Origin: Daedaleopsis sinensis | Lineage: Eukaryota; Basidiomycota; Agaricomycetes; Polyporales; Polyporaceae | Direction of reading: 5' to 3' | NCBI GenBank assembly: GCA_033807695.1 | Contig: CM066302.1 | Coordinates: 4,588,001-4,652,000 of the forward strand | Length of the DNA: 64,000 nucleotides | Position numbers and translations under genes: made by a program | In this document: positions 43,194 to 53,659 of the stretch, piece by piece | Position numbering within the stretch: the first letter of the stretch is position 1 | Layout: each line of letters starts with the position of its first letter | Notes under the pieces: generated by a model | Seen by the model: only the letters and a program-made list of their open reading frames with translations | What the model was told of the DNA's origin: nothing | The model's database searches: none

Positions 43194-44106
43194 ATGACGA
43201 CGCCCATGGACAAGATTGCGACTGCGATGGACGTCGACTCGGGTCCGGTCGCCGACAACGCCTCTCCCTCCCCTGTGGTTTTGGATGCGACCACCAAGAA
43301 CGACGGCGGCCATAGCGGAGACGGAGACGCGGCATCGCACCGCCAGAAGCGGCTCAGGCCGGTCTCTCCGCGCACGCTAGAAGAGATGACGAGCTCGTTC
43401 GAGCTCGTGAGCACGGTCCTCGGGGCGATCGAAGGTACGTCCTGGTTACATTTCGGGTCTCAGGTATCAGCCTTCAAGACGACACTGCTCGATGGCGCGT
43501 AGGCTGGCGGTCACTGGGTGGCGGCTGGGTCGTTACTCGCATCCGCAGTGGCAGAACGGGGTTTTCTCGCAGACCTGCTGCCAAGCGAGGATCAGGTCGA
43601 GTCTGGTTCCACACGCAGGGTGGAATTGGGTTCAGGCAGGTATGACCTTGAGTGGTTCAGTGTGCTCCACACATGCGTGGTCGCTCGTGGGTTGTCCCGG
43701 AACATCCGACTCTCCAACTCTCCGATCCTCTCCTTCTTCCCCTCCAGCACAGAACGAGATATAGATTGTGAGGCTGTCGCTGACGCGATTCTCTCTGTAT
43801 GTAGCACACCGCCGGCTGTACGAAGACGCGGGCTATCTCCACGGGGACATCAACCCGAACACAATCATCATCCTCGACTGGCCCGGCGCGCCCAGCAAAG
43901 ACACCGCAAGTGGCGGAGGCGACGCCAAGCAGGAGGACGGAGCGCACTCGGAGGGCGCGCTCGTCGACTTCGACATCCCGTACTCGCTCGAGGCGGTCCG
44001 CAAGCTCGGCGAGCGCTGGCCGCCGAAACGCGTGAATCACTCCCAGTTCTGGAAAAAGCCCGTGAACATCCGCGGGTACTGGCACGGGTACGGGAATGGG
44101 TACTGA
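43194..44106 (+). CDS. Truncated FunK1-type protein kinase fragment
   Basis: Two exons, 43194..43434 and 43805..44106, give 180 residues. Splicing joins VLGAIE to AHRRLYEDAGYLHGDINPN, which matches the FunK1 helix plus catalytic loop (family form close to HRDISPNN). Here the loop is HGDINPN, keeping Asp and Asn. Then follows ALVDFDIPY in place of the DFG-type segment, and WKKPVNIRGYWHGYGNGY near the end. The whole N-lobe, with glycine loop and VAIK-type lysine, and the C-terminal helices are absent, so kinase activity is not expected. The N-terminus is an acidic disordered region with SHRQKRLRPVSP. The 370-nt intron is long for this genome and may hide a skipped exon. FunK1 kinases are expanded in mushrooms; their roles are mostly unknown. 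Confidence 0.65.
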
Positions 44107-44458
44107 AGCACCCGCGCGATCCGCTGTCGGCCGTACGTGCCCTGGGTTGTCGTCAATCGGGAGCAGCATGTGCGTTGCTGTTGAACGTGTACTACGAGTA
44201 TAGTCGGTGCTTGTAGTCTTGCTGGTGCGGGGGCGAATTATGGCTGAATTAAATTACTTGTGATAGACTGCCGTTAGCGAACCGTGCTCGTCGTCGACCG
44301 GTGACAAGGCCGCCCTCGTTAACGCGTGATGTCACGCGTCTGTCACACAAAGATTCAACTTCTTCCTCGTCTCGTCTCGTCCGTTGTCATTGCTGAGTAG
44401 GACCCTGCACCTGGGAAGACCGCGAGTCAAGGTTTTGTCCGAGCAGCGCCTTCGCGAT
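44107..44458. other. Short intergenic space
   Basis: Between convergent genes; no gene or motif recognised. A CGTCTCGTCTCGTCCG tract lies near 44368. Confidence 0.35.
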
Positions 44459-45844
44459 TTACGTAGCCTTGAACACCCGACACATATCTTCACGGCGGAG
44501 ATGACAGAACCTGATGTCCACCGTCCAATACGTTACCGCCGGGTTGAAGGTGACCCGGAGACGGTGGACTAGCACCTCCGAGTCGTAAGTCGCGTGCACA
44601 TACTTACTCTCGGTCTTTCGTGTCTGATACGCCCTTCGAGCCAGGCTACAGCTAAAAAGAGCCACGACGTCCACGGCTCAACATCAACTTATTGTTTCAA
44701 CTCTGGCGCGGTCGCCCGCGTAAGCCTCGACTTTGCACGGGAGCCCATGCGTGCCTGGCGCGAAGGCTGGGAAGGCGGCACTCACGGTCATCCACTTGCC
44801 CGTCACTAGGGACACTTTCGTCCGAACGATCACGAAGCTCTGAAGATCAGGCGGGATGATCACGGTTCTGGTCCCGCGAAGGGCGAGTCCTACCCGCGCG
44901 GAGAACGTCACAGTCTTCCATGGTGAGTCCCTAGAACTTTATTCAGATACGGATGCTTTACCCACTCAGGTCTAGACAGAAGGAGCGCGACCCGACGGAA
45001 CTTCCAGAAGTGGTAGTTCCGTTGTGGGAAATTCATAGGATACGCAGCTCGCGTTAGAGGAAGGCCCGCACCTAGCTATTCAATGACTCCATTCCTCTCT
45101 GCTATGGGCTTCGAAATCCCTACTTCTTGGTAAAGGGTGCAGGAACGTTCGAAATTAGCAGCCGCTAACTCTCGCTTTGTGCACATGATTCTCTCTACGC
45201 TGTTCAGGTACAGAAACGCGGAGCACACTTCTAACGGTGTTTCCAGGTTCGGGCGAAGGAAAACGAACGGAAACAATGTTTCTCTACCGCCGTAAGCCAA
45301 GATGCGATGCAGCGGACTTCAGCCCGACGCCATGGAACGTTGAAGACGATTGCATTGCGTCGCGCCTTGTATGTATCTCTTGACACACCATTGCGCAGGC
45401 TAATTTGGTGCTGAAGTACGACCGCGTAGGTGATATTCCGGAAACCGCGCAGTGTTGCAAATAAGCTTCAATGCAACCTACTGAAGGGTGAAGTGGCTAC
45501 CCTCAATACCACCGCGGTGAGAGCTTCGCGGCCAGCGTCCAATGTATGTTGATAATACTTCCGTCCAGATCTTTGCCTTGGACCTTGCGAGCGAGCTGAT
45601 AAACCTGCTCGTCCGCAGGCTCTAAGCGGAGGTAGAGGTACGTAAACCACTGCGGGACCTCTGGATATTCTTCCGCCTTTGATTCCCCGTCCCATAAATG
45701 GTGTTCGCGGGTACCAACCCGAATACAGTTCCCGCCCGGCATTCGGAGGGTGATTAGAAAAGTCTCTCCATGCTTCGCGCACTTCCACCGCCGCGTGGCG
45801 TCCAGATGCACTCCTTTGAATGCCTCCCGTCCTACCCTTGACAA
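44459..45844 (-). CDS. Hypothetical multi-exon gene of unknown function
   Basis: Four minus-strand segments have protein-like composition and flank plausible splice sites: 45844..45503 (KCAKHGETFLITLRMPGG, WTLAAKLSPRW), about 45300..45076 (ETPLEVCSAFLYLNSVERIM), about 44911..44780 (GTRTVIIPPDLQSFVIVRTK, then a GTGAGT donor) and about 44600..44459 (EVLVHRLRVTFNPAVTY, FCHLRREDMCRVFKAT, stop). They lie in order in one direction and read as a beta-rich protein, but I could not join them with certainty, and no ATG was fixed. It may be one gene or two. No family recognised. Confidence 0.4.
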
Positions 45845-46078
45845 ATACCGACTGTTCTGTGGCTCGTTGCGTGAGCACTCGTGTCGCCGAGTCTCTCGGG
45901 TCCTGCACGTGACGGGAAACTACTCTGCGCAATTGAATCGCGGACAGCGTAGAAGCCCGTATCACCCGGACATCAAGTGCAACGACGTTATGATCGACAT
46001 TGGTCTCAGACACTTATAATCCTGCAAAGTTCACTCGTGCGGTGTGTCAACACCGCTGTGCTCGCCTCCCGCACAACG
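45845..46078. other. Divergent promoter region
   Basis: Lies between the 5' part of the unknown minus-strand gene and the start of MYND2. No motif stands out. Confidence 0.3.
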
Positions 46079-46991
46079 ATGGATGCAACTACTGTCCGTG
46101 TGCAGGAGCATCCTTGTCGATTTTGTGGTCTTCCGAGCACGTTCTGGTGCTCTAGATGTCACAGCACTTCATACTGCACACAAGAACACCTCAATCAGGT
46201 CAGTTGGTCCATCTATGCTCACTCCGGGGGTCTCTCAGACTCCTTGGAATATACGTTGCTACTTTCGGACACGCACGATACGCTGACCTTGAACCCTCCT
46301 GTTCATACAGGACTGGCTGAGTCATAGAGCAACATGCATACCATTCCCCCTTGTACTCCAACGACTGTGCCAGTCGGTAGGCCCTGCTAGTGGTCTAGCT
46401 CCTCTCGACCATCCGAGGAGTGCCCGCGGATATCTTTTTATGCCAAGTGAAGGTGCGCCATTCTTCCCCGGCCGTCCATACCGAGTGCTCAAATGGATTT
46501 CACAACTTCACGACCGCTCTCACTCCGCACTCGCAGACCACAAATGTCCGATTACGATCGAGTATAACTTCAGCCCCGCAGAAGACGCCAGGCAATACCG
46601 CCCGGTCCCCGCCCTGTCCGCACTCTTCTCCGAGTGCGCATGCCCGCCCTCCGAGCTCGTCATCACGAGCAGCCTGTCGGGCTCCCGCGTGTACTACCCG
46701 CTCAGCGTCTGGTACTGCCCCAGCTACACGACTTCAAGCCACGCAGGGAGCACGCCGTTCCCGAAGAACAAGGCTGTCTTCAATCTCGCCGCCGATCCTG
46801 GCGCGTGGCACACTGTGCGTCCGTCGGCCGAGAACGTACACGGGGGTGGTGCATGGTGGGCGTTGTGGTGTGGGCCGATCGTTGTGTTGAAGTATGGCGG
46901 AAGCGGGTGTACGGAGTTTGTGGATATCGCTCATGAGGACCTTGCGCATCTTCTAGCGTACTTGTTGGGACATAATACGGTGAATATTTAA
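46079..46991 (+). CDS. MYND zinc-finger protein 2
   Basis: Two exons, 46079..46198 and 46311..46991, with a 112-nt intron (GTCAGT...ACAG), give 266 residues. The MYND finger is CRFCG, CSRCHSTSYC, QEHLNQ, then DWLSHRATC; the intron falls at the same position as in MYND1. The C-terminal domain parallels MYND1: RGYLFMPSEGAPF, ACPPSELVI, YYPLSVWYCPSYT, WALWCGPIVVLKYGGSG, HEDLAHLLAYLLGHN. MYND1's second intron is absent here, so intron loss or gain separates the two. Orientation is opposite to MYND1, about 5 kb away. The conserved C-terminal domain has no name I can assign. Confidence 0.88.
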
Positions 46992-47319
46992 CCTGCTGAG
47001 GGTGCGGGGCTTTGTACCAATGAGAGCGTGCGGTACTTGTAGTAAGGCGTAGTACAATGGCTCAGTACTAAGTAATTAATACGTACTGGCTGGACTATTC
47101 GCAGTGCACGATTCTCTCGCTTATTCGAGTAAGTATTCGCCTTTTCGGACAAGGCCCGAATCACATACACCCATTTTCGAAGATCGAAGCAAACTCTCGC
47201 CTGGTAAGTTGGCAGCACCTGACGTATCATCACGCTCACACTCTCCCTAGGCTCATCCGCCGTGTCATCACTCTCCATGAACTTCATGCTTCCTTGTCCC
47301 ACGATAGAAAGTCCATGTT
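46992..47319. other. Intergenic
   Basis: 3' flank of MYND2 and flank of an F-box relic; nothing recognised. Confidence 0.35.
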
Positions 47320-48060
47320 CAGGGTGTGCATACCCGGGAGGAGTCCCGGGCGAAATGCACGCGTCGCGTTTGCGTTGACCTAGAACAGCGGCAACAGCTG
47401 TCTCCTGCGAGAGCATCCCAGAAAGGTCGCAGCACTGTAAACCGCTGGTTGATAAACAGTGTGTGCACCGACGACCGTATGAAGGAGGGAGGCAAGGGCA
47501 AGGGCCCAAGCGGCGGTGCAGTGACATTATCGTTGAACCAGACAGTGTGCCTCCTCGAGCGGAGGTCGGAGGCAGCCAGACGGACGAAGTCCTCGTGTGC
47601 GGGCAAGATGAAATCGGCGTGGTTCTGCCGCTCCTGGTCCTGCAAGAGCGTGACCGAGCTACGGGTGCAGGAGGACAGAGGTCGGACCTCAGTTTAACTT
47701 GTCTTTGGGGAGCATGAACGTGAATCACCTCCGCAGATCCGAGATCGTCGGCTACCTGGCAGTAGACACGGAGTGTAATCGTCAGTGGATGGTGCATCCT
47801 AGAGAGCAACTGTCGGCAGAGCACGGCGTGCTGCTCGCTGACGGACAGTCTGCCAGGAGAAGCACGATTCGCCTGAGACGCACCGAGGATGCGGACGGTG
47901 TTGGTATTCCGAAGGCCGTGGCAATGTACGAGACGCTCTACTGGGATTTTGTTCAAGAAGCTGTGAATGAGAATGAGCGCGAGGCTACTTGCAGCAGCGG
48001 CCATGACGGTAGAACGTACACGGCGCCGCGGGACACTGAGATCTGTGTGACATGATGCAT
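47320..48060 (-). pseudogene. F-box gene relic with a large internal deletion
   Basis: On the minus strand the start (STVMAAAASSLALI) matches the start of the F-box genes (STVMAATGSGLTPV at 55218). After about 150 bases the match jumps to the middle of the protein, ALCRQLLSRMHHPLTITLRVY (F-box2: ALCRQLLSAIHLPLSIRLRV), and later to segments near HTLFINQR and ARDSSRV in changing frames. The F-box helix itself and several hundred bases are lost. Clearly non-functional. Confidence 0.8.
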
Positions 48061-48409
48061 GATTCATCAGCTTCTGCATCGACTACCACTTATGACTAAC
48101 CAAGAGTTTCCTACCGCAGTTTGTCTCGAGAGATTAACCTGTGTTTGAGGGTGACAGTGTACACAAAGATGCAAATATGGAGGTTCGAATTCGGGAAGGT
48201 GCGCCTCGTGCTTAGGGCCGGGGTCGGATTTCCACCTGTGGGAAAGTATCCGTAGACGGTGATTCTGTCAGCCGGAGGATGTCATGTTGGTTCGAGGCTT
48301 CGAGGGTCCGAATCTACGTGCAAGCTGGGCCAGCTGGAGGCGGGAGAGCAACATTTGGCTCGCACCGCTACGTTTACTGACTGACTGACGCAGAGATCGT
48401 GGCTCCGCA

Positions 48410-48900
48410 CTCTACCAGTCACCCGTGAGCAGGGTCAGCCCTCCACTCGAACTTGGTAGGGAACGCAGCCAAGTTCTCCTCGTAGAATGACAGTATATGG
48501 CAACGTAGCTGTTCAGCCTCACAAGTCTTGGCAGCCCCGCATTGCGCGCCGGCGGAGGCTCTCGAGGATGTATTCCTCCGCGTCGCCGTTTCACGCGCAG
48601 GGCCCCATCATCAGCGTCCTCAGACTCGGGAGGAGGGCCGGGGCAAACGCACACGTCGCGTCCTCGTCTCGACCTCGAATAGGGGCAGCTGACTCCATGC
48701 GAGTGCATCCCAGAAAGGTTGCAGCAGCCCTCTATGCCTCTGCTCAATAGTGAGCGTGTGGCTTTTTGAGGGAGGGAGGCAGAAACGAGCAGAGGTGGTG
48801 ACGATACGTCGTCGTACCAGATGCGTACCTCCTCGAGCGCTCAACGGGAGGTGGGAGGCAACTAGACGGGAGACGGTACACTTGAAGATAGTATCCTCGC
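48410..48900 (-). pseudogene. F-box gene relic, C-terminal part only
   Basis: Pieces on the minus strand match the last third of F-box2 in several frames: the region of its IWDALAGSQLPLFEVDEDAA segment (48675-48720), the GLPKL segment (about 48530) and the LPFYEENMAAF end (about 48480). Frames change at least twice. It lies between the 47.3 kb relic and F-box1, as expected for a tandem array. Confidence 0.75.
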
Positions 48901-49270
48901 ACGCTCGCCGTCTTCGCGTATCGGATGGACGACCAACGCCCACAACTTGTGACGGTTGCGTATTGCGAGACTGCGCCTAGAACACTGATTTTCGCTGAGA
49001 TGGGACGAACCTCTAACAATGATGACGGAGGTGGTCGCAGATTGGAGGGAAGACGTATGGGTCGTAGAGTCGGTCCGTGATCGCGTCTCGGTGCCCTCCA
49101 CGAGCTGTATCAACGGTCGAGGCAACACCCGCCGGCTGCCCAGTCCTTGATCATCCGGCGAATAATCAATTGGATATGACGACTACATCTGAGCTGACTG
49201 GAATCATCTCAAAGACGATACTAATTGCAAGATCAGAGGTCGTCACCAACCTACCAATGAGCCACGCACC

Positions 49271-50863
49271 TCACGACCACCCCCAGACGAAGCGCTTCGC
49301 GAACTCCTCCATGCTCTCCTTGTAGAACGACAGCTCGCGCGGGACCTCCTCCCTGACCTTTTCCCCCTTCATGTCGTACATCCCCATGAACTGGACGCTC
49401 AGCTCGTCCAGCTGCGGCAGGCCACTCCGCGCGCGGCACAGCAGGCTCCCGAGAACGTAGTCCATCGCGTCCTCGCTCCACTCGACATCCTCCAGCCGCA
49501 GCGAGCACAGGCTCGGAAGCAGGCCGGGCGAGGATGCGCGCGCTGCGGCGTCGTCAACGCCGAGCAGGGGCACTGGCTGCTGACCCCCGAGCGCGTCGCA
49601 CACGAGCTCGAGCGTCCAGCCTGGGGTGATGGAGAGCGATCGCACGGCGGGAAGGGCGGCGAAGAGGGCCTCCCAGGTGGCGCGGGCGGGCACTGAACGG
49701 CGCGGGAAAGAGACATAGACGCGCTCGAGCGGGGCGGAGGAAAAGAGGTGGACGAAGTCCTCGATGGCGTGTGGCATGTAGGCGTCCGTGTATTGCTCGC
49801 TGTCGAGCTTGAGCGTGATCGAGCCGCGCTCGTCCGAGAAGTTCAGGTTGGACCAGAGCTGGAGCGTGACGTCGTTGTCGTCCTCGATGGTGGCGTGCTT
49901 GAGGGAGGGGATGATGGGCAGCTTGCTCAGGTCTTCGGGGAGCATCGACGGGAAGAGGCTTTGTGCGTTGAGGATGTCCGAGGTCGGATCGAGCACGCCG
50001 ATGACACGGAGGATCAGCGTCGGCGAAAGATGGAGCACGGAGAGTAGTTGGCGGCAGAGCGCGGGTGGCTCGCTTATGCTCAGTTTCCGGAGACGCGGGA
50101 GACGCACAGTCCGAGCGAAGCCAGCCGGGACGCGATGGGCGATAGTCGAGACGAATCCGTGCAGGCGGAGATCTTCGAGCTCTGTGCAGGCTTCGAGGGT
50201 ATCGAGGAACTGCTCAAATGTGAGGTCGCTGTTGAGGGCTACGCAGTTGCGCAGTGTGAGGCACCGCATGCGGGACAGCGCGGGCAGTGCCCATGGGATG
50301 ACGAAATTTTCGAGACGAATCGTACGGAGGGACGGAAAGCTGGTCTCTAGTGAGTCGATAGTTATACGAGTTGTCACGGCCTCGATCTCCCGTGTATTCA
50401 GATGAACACGAAGCTCGTCGAGCACCGGCATTGCGGTCTGGAAGAGTATCTTCAGAGCAGGAAAATCGCTGCGCTTGAAGCGCGGCAGCCTGAGGAGAAG
50501 CTTCCGTAGACGATGGGCTTGGGCAACGATGAGTGGAATCGAGTCCGGAACGACGTCACACACATGGAAGTAGAGCTCTAGAGGGGCGTTGCATGAGCGG
50601 TCGAGAGCGAGCTTGAGCCACGTTGTGGTGCTCCAGACGTCGACGACTTGCCATAGTGTGTGTGTGGCCAAAGCTACATCGCGCCACTGTCGACAAACGA
50701 GCATGAGAGAGGTCCAGTCCGAGGCCCGCCGGGGATGCGGATGGTGTTTGTCGTAAGAGGCCAAACCGATATGACACGCTGAAGTATGCATCAGGAGTAT
50801 GTTAACCAAGATTTCGATCGGGAGGCTATGGATGGGTCCGAGCCGACTTCCATCAGCGGCCAT
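49271..50863 (-). CDS. F-box protein with LRR-like C-terminus (F-box1)
   Basis: Single open frame; the ATG at 50863 (MAADGSRLGPIHSLPIEIL) is preferred because the paralogues start there, although the frame is open to an ATG at 50917 and a splice acceptor-like TTCTCACAG precedes it. The product has 530 residues. The F-box is LPIEILVNILLMH ... WTSLMLVCRQWRDVALATHTLWQVV. The rest consists of repeated Leu-rich strands (LRTIRLENFVIPWALPALSR, LTLRNCVALNSDLTFEQFLD, LEDLRLHGF). The end is LSFYKESMEEFAKRFVWGWS. Such proteins bridge SKP1-cullin-1 ligases to a substrate. Expressed status unknown; no lesion seen. Confidence 0.88.
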   Translation of the reverse strand: MAADGSRLGPIHSLPIEILVNILLMHTSACHIGLASYDKHHPHPRRASDWTSLMLVCRQWRDVALATHTLWQVVDVWSTTTWLKLALDRSCNAPLELYFHVCDVVPDSIPLIVAQAHRLRKLLLRLPRFKRSDFPALKILFQTAMPVLDELRVHLNTREIEAVTTRITIDSLETSFPSLRTIRLENFVIPWALPALSRMRCLTLRNCVALNSDLTFEQFLDTLEACTELEDLRLHGFVSTIAHRVPAGFARTVRLPRLRKLSISEPPALCRQLLSVLHLSPTLILRVIGVLDPTSDILNAQSLFPSMLPEDLSKLPIIPSLKHATIEDDNDVTLQLWSNLNFSDERGSITLKLDSEQYTDAYMPHAIEDFVHLFSSAPLERVYVSFPRRSVPARATWEALFAALPAVRSLSITPGWTLELVCDALGGQQPVPLLGVDDAAARASSPGLLPSLCSLRLEDVEWSEDAMDYVLGSLLCRARSGLPQLDELSVQFMGMYDMKGEKVREEVPRELSFYKESMEEFAKRFVWGWS

Positions 50864-51239
50864 GATGGTAGAAAGTGCGGGACACCTGGAGGAGTATTTT
50901 CTGTGAGAATGATGCATGAGCTTCTGCGTCGACTACCACTCATTACTAATCAGATGACTCTCACCGCAGTTTGTCTCGAGGGATTATCGATTAACGTTTG
51001 GTTTAGAGTGATGGTGTACAGACTTTGGAGGTTCGGGGAGGCAGTGCGACGTGTGCTTTAGGGCCGGGGGATGTCTACCCGTGAGAAACTATCCCTATCG
51101 TTCTGTCTGTCATCGTACCACAGGACGCGGACGTGGGTCGGATTCCCGGAGAGAGCGGAGAGTTTCGCAGGATGACTTGACCGCTCGACGGTGGCTGTTC
51201 GTCGGACAAGGCAAGTAACCTTATGTACTGGCTACAGAA
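50864..51239. other. Spacer between F-box genes
   Basis: Shares sequence with the flanks of the other F-box copies (for example TTTGTCTCGAGGGATTA near 50970 and TTTGTCTCGAGAGATTA near 48120). No gene seen. Confidence 0.5.
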
Positions 51240-52940
51240 CTACTTACAACTGCAACAGTAGTTATCCGGGAGTGTCCAAAACCGGGAGTCCTGCCACTGC
51301 CATTGGTATCGACGGTATCGTAAAGGCCTCCACTCAAACTCGGTTACGAAGGCAGCCATGTTCTCTTCGTAGAACGGTAGAACACGGCAACGTAGCTGCT
51401 CATTCCTCGCTGCAGATTCAAGCTCACCATCATAGTAGCTTCCCGGCACGGAGAACGCGATGCTCAGCCTCTCAAGTTTCGGCAGCCCCCGCATCGCGCG
51501 CCGGCGGAGGCTGTTAAGAATGTAGTCCATCGCATTGTCCTCCCAAGAGCCGGGCCCCAGTACTAGCGTCCGAAGACTCGGGAGGAGGGCCGAGGCAAAT
51601 GCACGCGCAGCGTCCTCGTCAACCTCGAACAGCGGCAGCTGACTCCCCGCGAGTGCATCCCAGATAGGTCGCGACGCTCCATCGCGCAGATCGATGGTGA
51701 TCGTGTGCACCGTACGAGGGAGGGAGGCAAAGACGAAGGCCCAGGAGGCGGTGGTGAAATCATCGTTGCACCTGATGCATACCTCCTCGATCGGGAGATC
51801 GGAGGCAGCTAGACGAGCGAAGTCCTCGAGTGCGGGCTGAATGACAGAGACGTGGTTCTCCCGCGGGTCCTGGCAGTCGTGCCAGAGTGTGACCGAGCTA
51901 CGGGTGCAGTAGAAGCAGAGTTCGGACCTCAGGTTCACGTAGAAGTCACCTCTAACGTCGTCGGTAACGTCGAAGACGGCGTACTTAAGGATGGCGGGCA
52001 ATCTGGACTTGTCTTCGGGGAGCATGGACGTGTACCACCTTCGCGGATCGTCGGCTACCTGGGAGTAGACACGGAGTCTAATCGACAGTGGAAGGTGTAT
52101 CGCAGAAAGCAACTGTCGGCAGAGCGCCGCGCGCTGCTCGCTGACGGACAGTCTCTGCAGGCGCGGGAGAAGCACGATCCGGTCGAAGCCGGCCGGCACG
52201 CGATGGGCGATAGTGGACATGAATCCGTGGATGCGGAGGTCTTCGAGCTCCGCACAACTTTCGAGGACATCGAGAAACTGAACAAATGTGAGGTCGCGTT
52301 GGTGCGCCGTACAGTTGCGTAACGTGAGATGTCGCATGCGGGATAGGGCTGGCAATGTCCATGCCACAGCCATCGTATGAAGACGAATGGAGCGAAGGGA
52401 TGGGAAACGTGCATCGATGGAGACGACACCGCGGGATTTAGGGGTTTTGAAGGGTCTGTACGCTGGCCATCGCACGTAGACACGGAGCTCATTGAGCACA
52501 GGCATCGCGGTGTGGAACAGTGGTTGGAGGGTAGGAAGATCACTGCGCTCAATATCTGCGAGGACAAGCTTCCGCATGCGGTGAGCCTGAGCAATAATGA
52601 GCGGAATAGTATCGATCAGGCCCTCTCGCTCGTAGAAGTAGAGCTCGAGAGCAGCGTCGCGTGAGCGGTCGATCGCGAGCCGGAGCCATGCCGACTTCTT
52701 GAAGACCTCGACGACTTGCCATAGCGTGGGGGTCGCCAACGCCACGTCGCGCCAATGGCGACACACGAGCATAAGAGGAGACCAATTGGAAGTGTCCCAG
52801 GAAGGAGACAGCTGGCGCCAGTGACGGTTGTCGTAGTGATAGAAACGAGTCGTTAATGGGATGTACAACAGGAAAATCTTCACCAGGATCTCGTTGGGGA
52901 AGGTGAGGATGGGCGCATTGTCTCCTCCAGGAGGGAGCAT
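51240..52940 (-). CDS. F-box protein with LRR-like C-terminus (F-box2)
   Basis: Single open frame of 566 residues from the ATG at 52940 (MLPPGGDNAPILTFPNEILV); an upstream in-frame GTG is not used as start. F-box: FPNEILVKIFLLYIP ... WSPLMLVCRHWRDVALATPTLWQVV. Leu-rich repeats follow (LRSIRLHTMAVAWTLPALSR, LEDLRIHGFMSTIAHRVPAG). A C-terminal extension after EFEWR (YQWQWQDSRFWTLPDNYCC) is not present in F-box1 and probably comes from read-through into the flank. Function is inferred as for F-box1, but the substrate-facing half is clearly different, with low identity after residue 300. Confidence 0.87.
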   Translation of the reverse strand: MLPPGGDNAPILTFPNEILVKIFLLYIPLTTRFYHYDNRHWRQLSPSWDTSNWSPLMLVCRHWRDVALATPTLWQVVEVFKKSAWLRLAIDRSRDAALELYFYEREGLIDTIPLIIAQAHRMRKLVLADIERSDLPTLQPLFHTAMPVLNELRVYVRWPAYRPFKTPKSRGVVSIDARFPSLRSIRLHTMAVAWTLPALSRMRHLTLRNCTAHQRDLTFVQFLDVLESCAELEDLRIHGFMSTIAHRVPAGFDRIVLLPRLQRLSVSEQRAALCRQLLSAIHLPLSIRLRVYSQVADDPRRWYTSMLPEDKSRLPAILKYAVFDVTDDVRGDFYVNLRSELCFYCTRSSVTLWHDCQDPRENHVSVIQPALEDFARLAASDLPIEEVCIRCNDDFTTASWAFVFASLPRTVHTITIDLRDGASRPIWDALAGSQLPLFEVDEDAARAFASALLPSLRTLVLGPGSWEDNAMDYILNSLRRRAMRGLPKLERLSIAFSVPGSYYDGELESAARNEQLRCRVLPFYEENMAAFVTEFEWRPLRYRRYQWQWQDSRFWTLPDNYCCSCK

Positions 52941-53659
52941 TGTGGAGTCTACAGGCACTGACTATGTTAGTCCAGCCTTCCCCGCGTTGATTGCGATCAA
53001 TCCCATACCGTTTCGGAGACCTTCAAGTTCAAGCATCAGCGCTACGAGGTTGGCACTCGTCAGAGAGATCCAGCCGATCTTGAAACCGCTGATCCTCGAC
53101 CAAGCCGCTGATCCTCGACCGAGCGGGAAGTTGTGAAGTGTTATGAGTAGTAGGCGTGAACGTTTCCCGGAGGAAATACTGCTGCAAGGACTCGAGGAGG
53201 AAGGAGGGTGTAGGCTACAAGGCTAGCGATGAGCATGAGGGAGCTGAGCAGGAGGGCTCACCGTTCAATATTATATTCAAGCACACTCATGCCACGTTGC
53301 AGCCTGCAGGATCAGGAAGCCTAGATACCGTCACGGCGACGTCCGACCTCATCCCTTCTCAAACTCAATGCCCAAGCGCTCAAGGGCAAGTGCTCAACGT
53401 GCACTGAGTTGTCAAAGTCTTACGCCATCTTGCGCACGACGCATCTAATTACTGTGAGCGTCCTGACGCATGCATAATACAACCTGGGCATGGAGGTGAG
53501 ATCGTCGCGTCGCGTAGCATCTGCTCTTCATCCGATCTGATATTAAATGGGACGGGTACGAGTCTTGCTCAGTATTCAAGGGTATCGGAGCTCGTGTCAT
53601 CTCAAAGACCATGCTAATCGCAAGATCAGAGGGTGTCGCCACAAATCAGTGAGCCACGC
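52941..53659. other. Spacer between F-box genes
   Basis: Upstream region of F-box2 and 3' flank of the next copy. Bases 53600-53650 match 49215-49260. A short direct repeat GCTGATCCTCGACC at 53089 and 53106. No gene. Confidence 0.45.
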
